DNA of 64,000 nt from Tamaricihabitans halophyticus (GTDB lineage: Bacteria; Actinomycetota; Actinomycetes; Mycobacteriales; Pseudonocardiaceae): contig NZ_SLXQ01000008.1 in NCBI RefSeq assembly GCF_004340875.1, positions 186,001-250,000 on the forward strand, written 5' to 3'. The notes under the pieces were generated by a model. It was not told the origin of the DNA and made no database searches. It was given only the letters and a program-made list of their open reading frames with translations. Below are positions 17,061-24,663 of the stretch, one piece after another (positions within the stretch are counted from its first letter, which is position 1; each line of letters starts with the position of its first letter). Position numbers and translations under genes: made by a program.

Positions 17061-18112
17061 CAGTTCTCCTTGAGCGTTGCCAGGCCATCCGCGACCAGTG
17101 GCGCGACTAGTTCACCGATATGTTCGAACCCGCTGCCCACGGTCTGGCCGTGGGTGTGCCGGTAGTAGATACCCTCGATGATGACGGCGAGCTTGAAGTA
17201 GCCGAAGGCGATGTACCAGTCCAGTTGGGACAGATCGCGACCGGACCGTGCCGCATAACGTTCGATCTGTTCACCGGTTGTGGGGTAACCGGGCGCGTCT
17301 CCCGTGGTACTGATGGGATTGGCGCCGTCCAGACCGCCGAGGGCGTCGTACACGACAAGCAGTCCGAGGTCGGTGTTCGGGTCGCCCAATGTCGACATTT
17401 CCCAGTCGAGTACCGCGGTGACCCGGTCGTTGGCATCCAGCAGCATATTGTCCAGCCGGAAGTCGCCATGCACGATCGTGCCGTCGGGCGAGGCGGGCAG
17501 TCGCTGGCCAAGTTTCTCGTGTAGTCGATCGATTCCGGGGATGTCTCTGCTGTACGAGCCGGCCAGTTGCTTACCCCAGCGCCGCACCTGACGCTCCAGG
17601 AATCCTTCTGGCCGGCCGAAATCGGCCAGCCCCACGGATTCGGGCTGGACGGCGTGCAGATCGGCAAGCGTGTCCACCACCGCCATCCCGATCGCGTTCG
17701 TGCGCTCGGCACCGAGGGTCGTGAGCTGATCAACCGTGCGATAGGGCGTGCCAGACACGTGCCGCATGAGGTAGAACGGCGCGCCGAGCACGTCGGTATC
17801 GGTGCACAGCAGAATGGTTTCCGGCACCGGTACCGGCGTGTCCGCCAGCGCGCTGATCACCCGGTACTCGCGACCCATATCGTGTGCCGTGGCCAGCACA
17901 TGTCCAAGCGGTGGCCGGCGAAGCACCCAGCTGTGCGTGTTCTCCCCGGTCGGATCCGTGCCAGCCGCCCGGTCATGGAGCACGTAGGTGAGGTTCGATC
18001 GGCCGCCGGCGATGAGTTCGGCGGTGAGCTCACCCCGCAGCAGCCCGGGCCGTTCGGCCGCCAGGTAGTCGGTCACCCGTGCCAGGTCGAGACCGGGGAG
18101 TTGGGTGGTCAT
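17060..18112 (-). CDS. APH-family phosphotransferase, ACAD10/11 kinase-domain type
   Basis: This 350-residue protein has the protein-kinase-like APH fold. The catalytic loop is [13 protein letters not shown] (Brenner-type HGD..N) and the Mg-binding segment is [17 protein letters not shown]. This subtype is the kinase half of ACAD10/11 rather than an antibiotic-resistance enzyme. It probably phosphorylates the 4-hydroxyl of a hydroxyacyl-CoA for the coupled dehydrogenase. The start is ATG with AGGAG upstream. It follows MaoC by 24 bases. Confidence 0.8.
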   Translation of the reverse strand: MTTQLPGLDLARVTDYLAAERPGLLRGELTAELIAGGRSNLTYVLHDRAAGTDPTGENTHSWVLRRPPLGHVLATAHDMGREYRVISALADTPVPVPETILLCTDTDVLGAPFYLMRHVSGTPYRTVDQLTTLGAERTNAIGMAVVDTLADLHAVQPESVGLADFGRPEGFLERQVRRWGKQLAGSYSRDIPGIDRLHEKLGQRLPASPDGTIVHGDFRLDNMLLDANDRVTAVLDWEMSTLGDPNTDLGLLVVYDALGGLDGANPISTTGDAPGYPTTGEQIERYAARSGRDLSQLDWYIAFGYFKLAVIIEGIYYRHTHGQTVGSGFEHIGELVAPLVADGLATLKEN

Positions 18113-18136
18113 CGAGCTCCTTTCGATGCGCGCGGA

Positions 18137-18595
18137 TCAGTCGGCCGGCACGAGAACGACCACGGTTTCGGCGATGCAGGCTGGTTTCTCCTTGCCTTCG
18201 ATCTCGATCGTGTAGGTGCAGGAGAACCGCTTGCCCTTGCCGCTATCGGCCACCTCGGCGAGTTGCATGCCCGCGCGAACTCGGGCGCCGACCGGCACGG
18301 GCTGCGGGAAGCGAACCTTGTTCGTGCCGTAGTTGATGCCGAGCGCGATCCCGTCTACTCGGTAGATCTCCTTGCCAAGTGTGGGGATCAGGGACAGCGT
18401 CAGGTACCCGTGCGCGATGGTCGTACCGAAGGGGCCGGTCCTGGCCCGTTCCGGGTCGACGTGGATCCACTGGTGATCGCCGGTGGCTTCGGCGAACTGG
18501 TCGACTTGCGGCTGGGTGATCTCGTGCCATTCGCTGTAGCCGAGGTGTTCCCCGACGGCCGCCGCGAACTCGTCCACTCCGTTGAAGACGCGCAT
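18137..18595 (-). CDS. MaoC-like (R)-specific enoyl-CoA hydratase
   Basis: The 152-residue hot-dog-fold protein has the hydratase-2 motif ATGDHQWIHVDPERA, with catalytic Asp40 and His45. It hydrates enoyl-CoA to (R)-3-hydroxyacyl-CoA, fitting the surrounding acyl-CoA dehydrogenases. AGGAG at 18600-18604 supports the ATG. The native upstream region is interrupted a few bases beyond the ribosome-binding site by an IS110-family element in the opposite orientation. Expression may therefore depend on a promoter inside or beyond the IS. Confidence 0.85.
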   Translation of the reverse strand: MRVFNGVDEFAAAVGEHLGYSEWHEITQPQVDQFAEATGDHQWIHVDPERARTGPFGTTIAHGYLTLSLIPTLGKEIYRVDGIALGINYGTNKVRFPQPVPVGARVRAGMQLAEVADSGKGKRFSCTYTIEIEGKEKPACIAETVVVLVPAD

Positions 18596-18614
18596 TCGCG
18601 CTCCTAATCAGTTA

Positions 18615-18897
18615 GTAGGGATGGGATGTCCGTGGTGTTGGTGGCCACGGGTTCGTGTTCCTGGTCTGGTCTGTCGTCGGGTGATGCCTGGTTGCTCCCG
18701 GTGTTCGATGCCTTGAGAAAGAACGGCGCGCCTGGCGGCGGATCAGGTGGTGTGGTGGTGGGATGCCGTTGCTCGAGCCCGCCGCAGGGTTGATCCTCCG
18801 ATGGATGTTCCCGAGCCGTGGAGCTCTTCGACAGCACGAGGTCCTGCGGTGCGCTGGAGTCACGGATGGCTAGTGAGATGTCGGACCTTTCAGTCCT
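18615..18897 (+). ncRNA. Candidate bridge RNA (seekRNA) region of the IS110 element
   Basis: IS110-group elements encode a bispecific guide RNA in the non-coding end next to the transposase, which pairs with donor and target DNA. This 5' non-coding stretch has the right place and size. It can form local hairpins, for example CCGTGG (18630-18635) with CCACGG (18645-18650). RNA ends and guide loops were not defined here. The whole interval is given as the place to look, not as a mapped transcript. Confidence 0.4.
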
Positions 18898-20199
18898 GTG
18901 ATTAGGGTGCCGCGTGACCCCGCCGAGGCTCGTGACCAGTGGAAACACCGAAAGGGTGGTGGAGGGTTGAACCTGTACTGCGGAGCCGACTGGGCCGAGG
19001 GGCATCACGACGTCGCCATCATCGACGACGCTGGGGCGGTGGTGTCGCGCGCGAGGATCGGCAACGACGCGGCCGGGTTCGCGCAGCTGCTGGGTCTGCT
19101 GGCCGACGCCGGTGACACACTCGAGAATCCGGTGCCGGTGGCGATCGAGACCGACCGTGGCCTGTTGGTCAGCGCGTTGCGGGTGACCGGGCGGGCGATC
19201 TATCCGATCAACCCGCTCTCGGTCTCCCGGTATCGCAGCCGGCACCAGGTCGCGGGCGCTAAATCCGATGCCGCCGACGCGGTGCTGTTGGCCAACATCC
19301 TGCGCACCGACGCCGCCGCGCACCGGCCGTTGCCCGACGATACCGAGCTGGCGCAGGCGATCCGGGTGCTGGCCCGTGCCCAGCAAGACGCGGTGTGGGC
19401 GCGTCAGCGGCTGGGCAACCAGGTCTGTGCTCTGCTGAAGGACTTCTACCCCGCTGCGCTGGAGGCCTTCGCCGGCCTGCCCGAGGGCGCTCTGGCACGC
19501 CGTGATGCCCGCATCATCCTGGCCGCCGCACCGACACCCGCCCAGGCGGCGCGACTGTCCCCGGCCCGGCTGCGGGGTCTTTTGGCCAAGGCCGGACGCC
19601 GCCGCAACATCGACCGTGACATCGAGCGGCTGCGCGGCATCTTCGGCGCCGAGTACCTGCACCAGCCACCGCAGGTCGAGGCCGCGATGGGCCTCCAGCT
19701 GGCCGCGTTGCTGCGCCAGTTCGACGCCGCCTGCACCGCCGCCGACGAGCTGACCGAGGCGGCAACCGCCCATTTTGAGCGGCACCCGGACGCCGAGATC
19801 ATCACCAGCTTCCCCGGCCTGGGTAAGCTGACCGGTGCCCGGGTGCTCGCCGAGATCGGAGACGACCGGACCCGCTTCAGCGACGCCCGTGGGCTCAAGG
19901 CCTACGCCGGATCGGCGCCCATCACCCGCACCAGCGGCAAAAAAACCGTTGTCCTGCACCGACATATCAAAAACCGGCGCCTGGCCGCCGTCGGCCCGAT
20001 CTGGGCCATCTCCTCGCTGCGAGCCTCGCCCGGCGCCCGCCGCCACTTCGACGCCCGCCGCGCCACCGGCGACTGGAACCACCAAGCCCAACGCCACCTG
20101 TTCAACAAGTTCCTCGGTCAACTCCACCACTGCCTGCACACCGGCCGCCCCTACGACGAACACCACGCGTTTCCACCTCCCCTCGCCCTCACGGCTTGA
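18898..20199 (+). CDS. IS110-family transposase (DEDD recombinase)
   Basis: The 433-residue frame has an N-terminal RuvC-like DEDD domain (GADWAEGHHDVAIID, AIETDRGLL and KSDAADA) and a C-terminal transposase_20 domain (SFPGLGKLTGARVLAEIGD, AYAGSAPITRTSG) that carries the catalytic Ser. Both domains are intact, so the element may be active. The GTG at 18898 gives about 23 residues more than the usual family start, and the true start may lie near 18960, just before the LNLYCGADWAE segment. It is oriented against the operon it interrupts. Confidence 0.9.
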   Translation: MIRVPRDPAEARDQWKHRKGGGGLNLYCGADWAEGHHDVAIIDDAGAVVSRARIGNDAAGFAQLLGLLADAGDTLENPVPVAIETDRGLLVSALRVTGRAIYPINPLSVSRYRSRHQVAGAKSDAADAVLLANILRTDAAAHRPLPDDTELAQAIRVLARAQQDAVWARQRLGNQVCALLKDFYPAALEAFAGLPEGALARRDARIILAAAPTPAQAARLSPARLRGLLAKAGRRRNIDRDIERLRGIFGAEYLHQPPQVEAAMGLQLAALLRQFDAACTAADELTEAATAHFERHPDAEIITSFPGLGKLTGARVLAEIGDDRTRFSDARGLKAYAGSAPITRTSGKKTVVLHRHIKNRRLAAVGPIWAISSLRASPGARRHFDARRATGDWNHQAQRHLFNKFLGQLHHCLHTGRPYDEHHAFPPPLALTA

Positions 20200-20229
20200 C
20201 AGTTAACTTCGTGAGATGTCTTTCTCGTC

Positions 20230-20273
20230 GATCGAGAGTCGGTCGAGAGCTGGTCGAGCATTGGTCGAGATCA
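20230..20273. repeat. Four tandem 11-bp repeats (GGTCGAGANNN)
   Basis: Units start at 20230, 20241, 20252 and 20263, each reading G(G/A)TCGAG(A/C) plus three variable bases. They lie between the IS110 right end and the SDR stop codon, which the last unit overlaps. The 11-base period is close to one helical turn. They could be a protein-binding array, an IS-associated subterminal repeat or simple slippage. Confidence 0.55.
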
Positions 20274-21032
20274 GTCCCGGGGGCCGCCCGCCACGTAGAT
20301 CACCTGACCGGATACGAACCCGGACTCCGCGCTGGTCAGGAAGGAGGCGGTGCTCGCGATGTCTTCGGGCTGACCTGGCCGACCCACCGGGATCTGCGCC
20401 ACGGCGCCCTTGCTGAAGTCCTCGAACGAGACGCCAACCCGCTCGGCGGTCGCCTTGGTCATATCGGTCACGATGAAACCGGGCGCGATCGCGTTGGCCG
20501 TGACCCCGAACTTGCCGAGCTCGATGGCAAGCGTTTTGGTGAACCCCTGCATGCCCGCTTTGGCCGCGGAGTAGTTGACCTGCCCGCGGTTACCGAGGGC
20601 CGAGGTGGAGGAGAGGTTGACGATGCGGCCCCATTTCGCCTCGGTCATGTGCTTCTGGGCTGCCCTGCTCATCAGGAAAGCGCCGCGCAGGTGGACCGAA
20701 AGTACCGTGTCCCAGTCGTCCTCGGACATCTTGAACAGCAGGTTGTCGCGGAGTACGCCGGCGTTGTTGACCAGTACGGTGGGCGCGCCGAGTTCCTCGG
20801 CCGTTCGGTTGACCGCTGCTTCCACCTGTGCGGCGTCGCTGACATCCGCGCCGATCGCGATGGCCCGCCCGCCGGCTTCTTCGATCGCGCGCGCGGTTTT
20901 GGCGCTTGCTTGTTCGTCGAGGTCGATCACGGCAACCGCGCGACCATCGGCCGCCTGCCTGGTGGCGATCGCGGCTCCGATACCACGGGCGGCGCCAGTC
21001 ACGATGGCCACGCGGGTACTTGGCTCGGTCAC
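20271..21032 (-). CDS. FabG-like short-chain dehydrogenase, first gene of the acyl-CoA operon
   Basis: The 253-residue classical SDR has TGAARGIG for cofactor binding, NNAG near residue 90, and an active site of SSTSALG followed by the YSAAK motif. Its likely role is a 3-hydroxyacyl-CoA or 3-oxoacyl reductase/dehydrogenase in beta-oxidation. It starts at a GTG with AGGAGGAGA directly upstream. It heads the operon running to 13522, but an IS110 element separates it from MaoC. A TetR-like operator lies 71 bases before the start. Confidence 0.85.
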   Translation of the reverse strand: MTEPSTRVAIVTGAARGIGAAIATRQAADGRAVAVIDLDEQASAKTARAIEEAGGRAIAIGADVSDAAQVEAAVNRTAEELGAPTVLVNNAGVLRDNLLFKMSEDDWDTVLSVHLRGAFLMSRAAQKHMTEAKWGRIVNLSSTSALGNRGQVNYSAAKAGMQGFTKTLAIELGKFGVTANAIAPGFIVTDMTKATAERVGVSFEDFSKGAVAQIPVGRPGQPEDIASTASFLTSAESGFVSGQVIYVAGGPRD

Positions 21033-21102
21033 ATTCTCCTCCTGCTTCGTTGCGGGCGACAGGCGCGCGTTCGCGGCCGCTGCGTTGGCCAGCGCGCGTT
21101 AG

Positions 21103-21116
21103 TAAGCGAACGCTTA
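21103..21116. promoter_or_regulatory. TetR-type operator TAAGCG-AA-CGCTTA upstream of the catabolic operon
   Basis: Perfect 6-base arms separated by 2 bases sit in the promoter region of the SDR-led operon. Such short, closely spaced palindromes are typical of TetR repressors of lipid-catabolic genes in actinobacteria. The local TetR at 11957 is one candidate to bind it. No second copy was seen in the window. Confidence 0.5.
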
Positions 21117-21260
21117 GAAAGTACCGGAGCCAAGCCACTCGCTGCTGTGTCTTGGGTCACATGTGGTGAGTGAAGCGGCGGATGTGTCAACAGCGGCCGT
21201 TGCGGGTAGCCGATTCCACGTAATCGAGTTCAGTGGGCAGCTCGGTGGGAGGAGGATCGC

Positions 21261-21518
21261 GTGGCTGAGACGAGCCGACTACCCAGTCCGGTGGCCGACG
21301 CATGGGACTGGCAGCGGTATGGCGCCTGCCGGGGAATGGACAGCGAGCTGTTCTTTCATCCGGACGCCGAGCGTGGGTACGCCCGGGACCGGCGGATCGC
21401 TCAGGCCAAGCAGATCTGCCGGCGATGTCCGGTGCAACCGGAATGCCGGAACCATGCCCTGACCGTGCGCGAACCTTTCGGGATCTGGGGAGGATTGGAC
21501 GAGTCCGAACGGCGGTAG
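21261..21518 (+). CDS. WhiB3/WhiD-like Fe-S transcription factor
   Basis: The 85-residue Wbl protein has four cysteines in the expected spacing: one in GACRGMD near residue 23, CRRC near 53-56, and one in PECRNH at about 62, with GIWGG just before the end. The WDWQRYGACRGMDSELFFHPD segment matches the WhiB3/WhiD branch. It would bind a 4Fe-4S cluster and SigA to act as a redox-linked regulator. The protein stops right after DESERR and so lacks the basic C-terminal tail usual in this branch. A GTG start is used. Confidence 0.85.
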   Translation: MAETSRLPSPVADAWDWQRYGACRGMDSELFFHPDAERGYARDRRIAQAKQICRRCPVQPECRNHALTVREPFGIWGGLDESERR

Positions 21519-21535
21519 GCCAGCGTGACCGCGAC

Positions 21536-21563
21536 GACCGCGTTCGCTACGGATCTTGCGGTC
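21536..21563 (-). repeat. Copy F of the stop-codon-containing 3'-end repeat
   Basis: On the minus strand this has a perfect 6-bp outer stem GACCGC/GCGGTC around a loop containing AAGATCCG, TAG and CGAAC. The TAG is the stop of the 84-residue gene, whose C-terminus is therefore QDP. It matches copies C and E at the same stop position. Confidence 0.55.
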
Positions 21564-21801
21564 GTGGACTACCTGCGACTGCGCGGTGATCGGACAGGTC
21601 GTAGTGATCGAATGACACCACCAAGGTGCTTCCCACGGCGAACTCGGCCCGTAGCCGGTGGCTCGTTTCGAGTGCCCATGCCGCCAGCTCCCCGGGAGTA
21701 TCGCTGCCTTGGTCAAGTCGGAGATGGAGCCGCCCATCCGCCGGTGCTCGCACCACGCAAGCGGTCTTGACGTGGATATGGGTCGGCGGTTCGTGCACCA
21801 T
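21547..21801 (-). CDS. Small hypothetical protein (84 aa)
   Basis: The ATG start has GGAGAG 5 bases upstream, the best start signal in this stretch. The sequence is soluble and of even composition (HIHVKTACVVRAPADGRLHLRLD, then FAVGSTLVVSFDHYDLSDH), suggesting a small alpha/beta domain. No family is recognised. Its last codons and stop are formed by the repeat at 21536. It is convergent with WhiB and divergent from the UTRA gene. A spurious frame cannot be excluded. Confidence 0.5.
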   Translation of the reverse strand: MVHEPPTHIHVKTACVVRAPADGRLHLRLDQGSDTPGELAAWALETSHRLRAEFAVGSTLVVSFDHYDLSDHRAVAGSPRPQDP

Positions 21802-21984
21802 CCATCTCTCCTGCTCGTAACTGTGAATCGGCGCCGATCGAGGCTAAAGTCGCGTGGAGTAACCTTACTGCATTATCCGAAAAGTATCATGAAATATTGG
21901 TGAGTGTCGAGCGTGACCTTGCTGCTTTACGACTAAAGTCAACGATGGGAGCATCGCCAACCGCGAGACACGAGGAGGCGAGCG

Positions 21985-22518
21985 ATGACTGGCTCCGGTC
22001 CCTGGACGAGCGTGTCGATGCCGTACGTGAGTGGCCGCGCCAGCGATGCCTGGGGTGCCGAGGCAGCAGAACATGGCGGTAGGGGAACGCAGAAACTGCT
22101 CAGCGTGGAAGAGGTGGCCGCGTCCGCGATGGTGGCCGACATGCTTGGCTTGGTCGCGGGTGAGCCGGTGATCGCACGGTGCCGTCTTATGCTGTTCAAC
22201 GATCACCCGGTCGAACTCGTCGAGTCGTACTATCCCGCAGGCATCGCGCGTGGAACCAGATTGGCCGAGGCCCGCAAGATCCCCGGTGGTGCCGTCGCGT
22301 TCCTCGCCGACCTCGGACATCCGCCTCGGCGCGTCCGCGAAGACGTCAGCGCGCGTCTGGCCACAGCGCACGAACGGACTACGTTGATGCTGGACGACCC
22401 GTCCTGCGTATTGCTGCTTGCCCGTGCGCTCGTCACCGAGAACGATCGGCCCATCGAAGCCAGCGTTATGACGATGGTGGCTGAGGGGCGACGCCTCCGA
22501 TACGAGCTAACGCCGTGA
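21985..22518 (+). CDS. Stand-alone UTRA ligand-binding protein lacking a DNA-binding domain
   Basis: The 177-residue protein aligns by eye with the UTRA half of HutC-type GntR regulators (PVELVESYYPAGIARGT, ARKIPGGAVAFLADLG) but has no winged helix. The region upstream (21803-21984) is AT-richer and holds no recognisable HTH in any frame. The next gene is a complete GntR/UTRA regulator with parallel motifs, which suggests a duplication followed by loss of the DNA-binding part. It could act as a ligand sink or heterodimer partner. It lies 30 bases upstream of that gene, in the same direction. Confidence 0.75.
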   Translation: MTGSGPWTSVSMPYVSGRASDAWGAEAAEHGGRGTQKLLSVEEVAASAMVADMLGLVAGEPVIARCRLMLFNDHPVELVESYYPAGIARGTRLAEARKIPGGAVAFLADLGHPPRRVREDVSARLATAHERTTLMLDDPSCVLLLARALVTENDRPIEASVMTMVAEGRRLRYELTP

Positions 22519-22548
22519 CCGCTCTGACGACGGCTCAAGGAGTATGCC

Positions 22549-23277
22549 GTGCCTCGCGTCCGTGACACTCGCCCCCGGCACCAGCAAATCGCGGCCGAAC
22601 TGCGCGATCTCATCATGCGTGGCGAACTTGGCCCAGGCATGCAACTGCCGTCCACCGCGCAGCTGGTCGAGCGATACGGCACCGCAAACGCCACCATTCA
22701 ACATGCACTCAAGGCACTGAAAGACGAAGGCTTCCTCGATAGCCGCGCCGGCAAAGGTGTCTATGTCCGCGACCGGCAACCGTTCGTCATTGACGCCTCC
22801 ACCTATATCACGCCTGAACCAGGCCGATTCCACTACCGATTGCTCAGTGTCGACAGCGTCGCCCCGCCGGTCGACGTCGTTGATGCACTACAGCTGGAAC
22901 CGGGAGCTACGGCGATCGTCCGTGCAAGAATCCTGCTGCACAACGACCAGCCCGTGGAACTGTCCGCGTCGTACTATCCCACCGAGATCGCCGCCGACAC
23001 TGGCCTGGCCAAGGCCGCAAAGATCCGTGGTGGCGCACCTCAAGCCCTCGCGGACCTGGGATTTGCCCAACAGGCCTTCACTGACCGGATTTCGGCGCGG
23101 CCCCCGACGGTGCAGGAAGCCGAAGAGTTGGAACTCCCCGAAGGGACTCCAGTTATCCGGCAGTTACGCGTCATCTACAGCCATAACGATCGCCCCGTCG
23201 AAGCCTCGGTCCTCATCAAAGGGGCACACCTGTATGAGCTGCTATACCACCAAACTGTCAGGAACGAGTCGGACTAG
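22549..23277 (+). CDS. GntR-family (HutC subfamily) regulator with UTRA domain
   Basis: The 242-residue protein has an N-terminal winged helix (residues about 8-72; PSTAQLVERYGTANATIQHALKALKDEGF), then a UTRA domain (about 90-235) that binds a small molecule. The start is GTG with AAGGAG 6 bases upstream. The UTRA domain resembles that of the preceding HTH-less protein. Actinobacterial regulators of this type often belong to mobile or accessory loci (KorSA-like) or to sugar control. It is a candidate to read dre-like operators, but nothing links it directly to the palindrome at 3981. Confidence 0.85.
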   Translation: MPRVRDTRPRHQQIAAELRDLIMRGELGPGMQLPSTAQLVERYGTANATIQHALKALKDEGFLDSRAGKGVYVRDRQPFVIDASTYITPEPGRFHYRLLSVDSVAPPVDVVDALQLEPGATAIVRARILLHNDQPVELSASYYPTEIAADTGLAKAAKIRGGAPQALADLGFAQQAFTDRISARPPTVQEAEELELPEGTPVIRQLRVIYSHNDRPVEASVLIKGAHLYELLYHQTVRNESD

Positions 23278-23279
23278 CG

Positions 23280-23306
23280 GTGACCGCGTTCTCTAGGGTT
23301 CTTGCG
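23280..23306 (-). repeat. Copy C of the stop-codon-containing 3'-end repeat
   Basis: On the minus strand it reads CGCAAGAACCC, TAG, AGAACGCGGTCAC. The TAG is the sigma-factor stop, giving a QEP C-terminus. It begins 3 bases after the GntR stop, so it fills the whole space between the convergent genes. Confidence 0.6.
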
Positions 23307-24126
23307 ATAGTTCGGCGCGCAACCGCGTGAGCGTGCGGGTCAGTAGTCGCGATACGTGCATTTGCGATATCCCGATTCGCTCGGCGATCTGGGTTTGGCT
23401 GAGGTTGCCGAAGAATCGAAGCAGCACGATCGCACGTTCCCGTTCCGGTAGGGCGTTCAGGGCCGGTTCGAGCGCTTCCCGGTTCTCCACCTGGCGTAGC
23501 TCGTCGTCGTAGTCACTGATGGCCAGCTCAGGTTGCCCAGTCGGCTGCGCATCGTCGATCGATACGGAGCGGTATACGTTGCTCGCGGCGAGGCCCTGAT
23601 GCACCTCGTCAGTGCCCAGCCCAAGGTCGGCGGCGAGTTCGCGCGGCGTTGGCGCGCGACCAAGCGTCTGGGCGAGCCGGGCGCTCGCCGAGCTGATTGC
23701 CAGATGAAGTTCCTTGAGGCGACGCGGTACGCGCACCGCCCAGCCGGTGTCCCGGAAATGCCGGCGTACCTCGCCCATGACCGTGGGCACGGCGAAGGAC
23801 AGGAAATCGGTGCCACGATTGGGGTCATACCGATCTACCGCGTTGATCAGCCCAATGGTGGCGACCTGCACGAGGTCGTCCGGGGCCTGGCCACGGTTGG
23901 CGAACCGGCGGGCGACATGCTTGGCGATTGGCAGGTGCTCGGTGACGAGCCGGTCTCGCAGGGCGGCGTGCTCGGGTTCGGCCGGATTGAGCGTGCCCAG
24001 GTTCCGGAACAGCGGTAGCAGGTGCGCGTACTCGTTCGGTCGCTGGGATGTCGACGTCAGCGTTGTGGATTCATGGGGCGCCGTCGATTCAGGGCGCACC
24101 GATCGCGATTGGGATGCGCTTGTCAC
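23293..24126 (-). CDS. SigB/SigF-family alternative sigma factor
   Basis: The 277-residue product starts at a GTG overlapping the RsbW stop (GTGA); the longer open frame upstream is the RsbW gene in another frame. Region 2 (about 65-140) includes DDLVQVATIGLINAVDRYDPNRGTDFLSFA, region 3 follows, and region 4 holds LSQTQIAERIGISQMHVSRLL. This group directs stress or developmental regulons and is controlled by partner switching. Its coupled upstream genes are an RsbW-like anti-sigma factor and a damaged STAS antagonist gene. The last codons lie in a repeat element. Confidence 0.9.
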   Translation of the reverse strand: MTSASQSRSVRPESTAPHESTTLTSTSQRPNEYAHLLPLFRNLGTLNPAEPEHAALRDRLVTEHLPIAKHVARRFANRGQAPDDLVQVATIGLINAVDRYDPNRGTDFLSFAVPTVMGEVRRHFRDTGWAVRVPRRLKELHLAISSASARLAQTLGRAPTPRELAADLGLGTDEVHQGLAASNVYRSVSIDDAQPTGQPELAISDYDDELRQVENREALEPALNALPERERAIVLLRFFGNLSQTQIAERIGISQMHVSRLLTRTLTRLRAELSQEP

Positions 24127-24593
24127 GGCGGCGCGTCCTTTCGCTTCACGAAACGCACGTTCGCGCGGGGCCTGTCCTCGTGGGGTTCGCCGTCCACCCG
24201 ACCGATTCCCTTCCCTTGCGCGTCCAGCCAGGACTCGGTGGCGTCGGTAAGGGCGGCAAGTACCTTCCCATCGAAACTGTCCGGGCCGGGCAGTTCGGTC
24301 GTGGTCACCGGGGCACTGGCGTGTACCGCTACCCAGTCCTGGCCAACGTCGAACCGGCACACCAGGCGTGCCTGCGGCCAGGACCTGGCGATGAGCACCG
24401 AGCAGATCTCGTCCATGGCCAGGGTGAAGTCCGCGATCATGTCCAGATCGAAGTCTTGGTTGACCGCAAGGCTGTTTGCCAGCGATCGGACCAATGACAG
24501 ATGCGTCGGATCCGCACGAACCGCCAACTCGAGGTCGCCGGATACTCGATGCTCGGCCGAACCAGTGGACTCTGGCTGGCGGGGATACACCAC
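24123..24593 (-). CDS. RsbW-like anti-sigma factor (HATPase/GHKL domain)
   Basis: The 156-residue protein starts at a GTG with GGGAG 6 bases upstream. It carries an RsbW-type ATPase domain (SLVRSLANSLAVNQDFDLDMIADFTLAMDEICSVLI), whose N-box region appears as AMDEIC. Such proteins bind the sigma factor and phosphorylate a STAS antagonist. The stop overlaps the sigma start, so stoichiometric translation is likely. The reading frame stays open upstream into the STAS gene because of a one-base frameshift there, so a fused protein is also possible. Confidence 0.7.
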   Translation of the reverse strand: MVYPRQPESTGSAEHRVSGDLELAVRADPTHLSLVRSLANSLAVNQDFDLDMIADFTLAMDEICSVLIARSWPQARLVCRFDVGQDWVAVHASAPVTTTELPGPDSFDGKVLAALTDATESWLDAQGKGIGRVDGEPHEDRPRANVRFVKRKDAPP

Positions 24594-24663
24594 GACGTTC
24601 TCCCAACGTCTACCGACAAGGCATACCGGCCGGCATACCACGGCGCGGAGAACCGTCCGCTGG

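Larger units (their letters stand above)
18609..20205 (+). mobile_element. IS110-family insertion sequence, about 1.6 kb
   Basis: The element contains one DEDD transposase gene preceded by about 290 bases of non-coding sequence and followed by only a few bases, the IS110-group layout. The hexamer CAGTTA occurs at both proposed ends (18609-18614 and 20200-20205) and may be the duplicated recombination core. There are no terminal inverted repeats, as expected for IS110. It splits a catabolic operon between the SDR stop at 20271 and MaoC. Exact ends are inferred and could shift. Confidence 0.65.

Noticed and set aside
17060-18112. Aminoglycoside resistance phosphotransferase
   Set aside because: Coupled to an ACAD11-like dehydrogenase in a catabolic operon and of the ACAD10/11 kinase type.
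18604-20166. 520-codon frame antisense to the IS110 transposase
   Set aside because: Low-complexity Gly/Val/Gln translation; the transposase on the plus strand has all DEDD motifs.
20230-20273. CRISPR array
   Set aside because: Repeats are only 11 bp with no spacers and no cas genes in the window.
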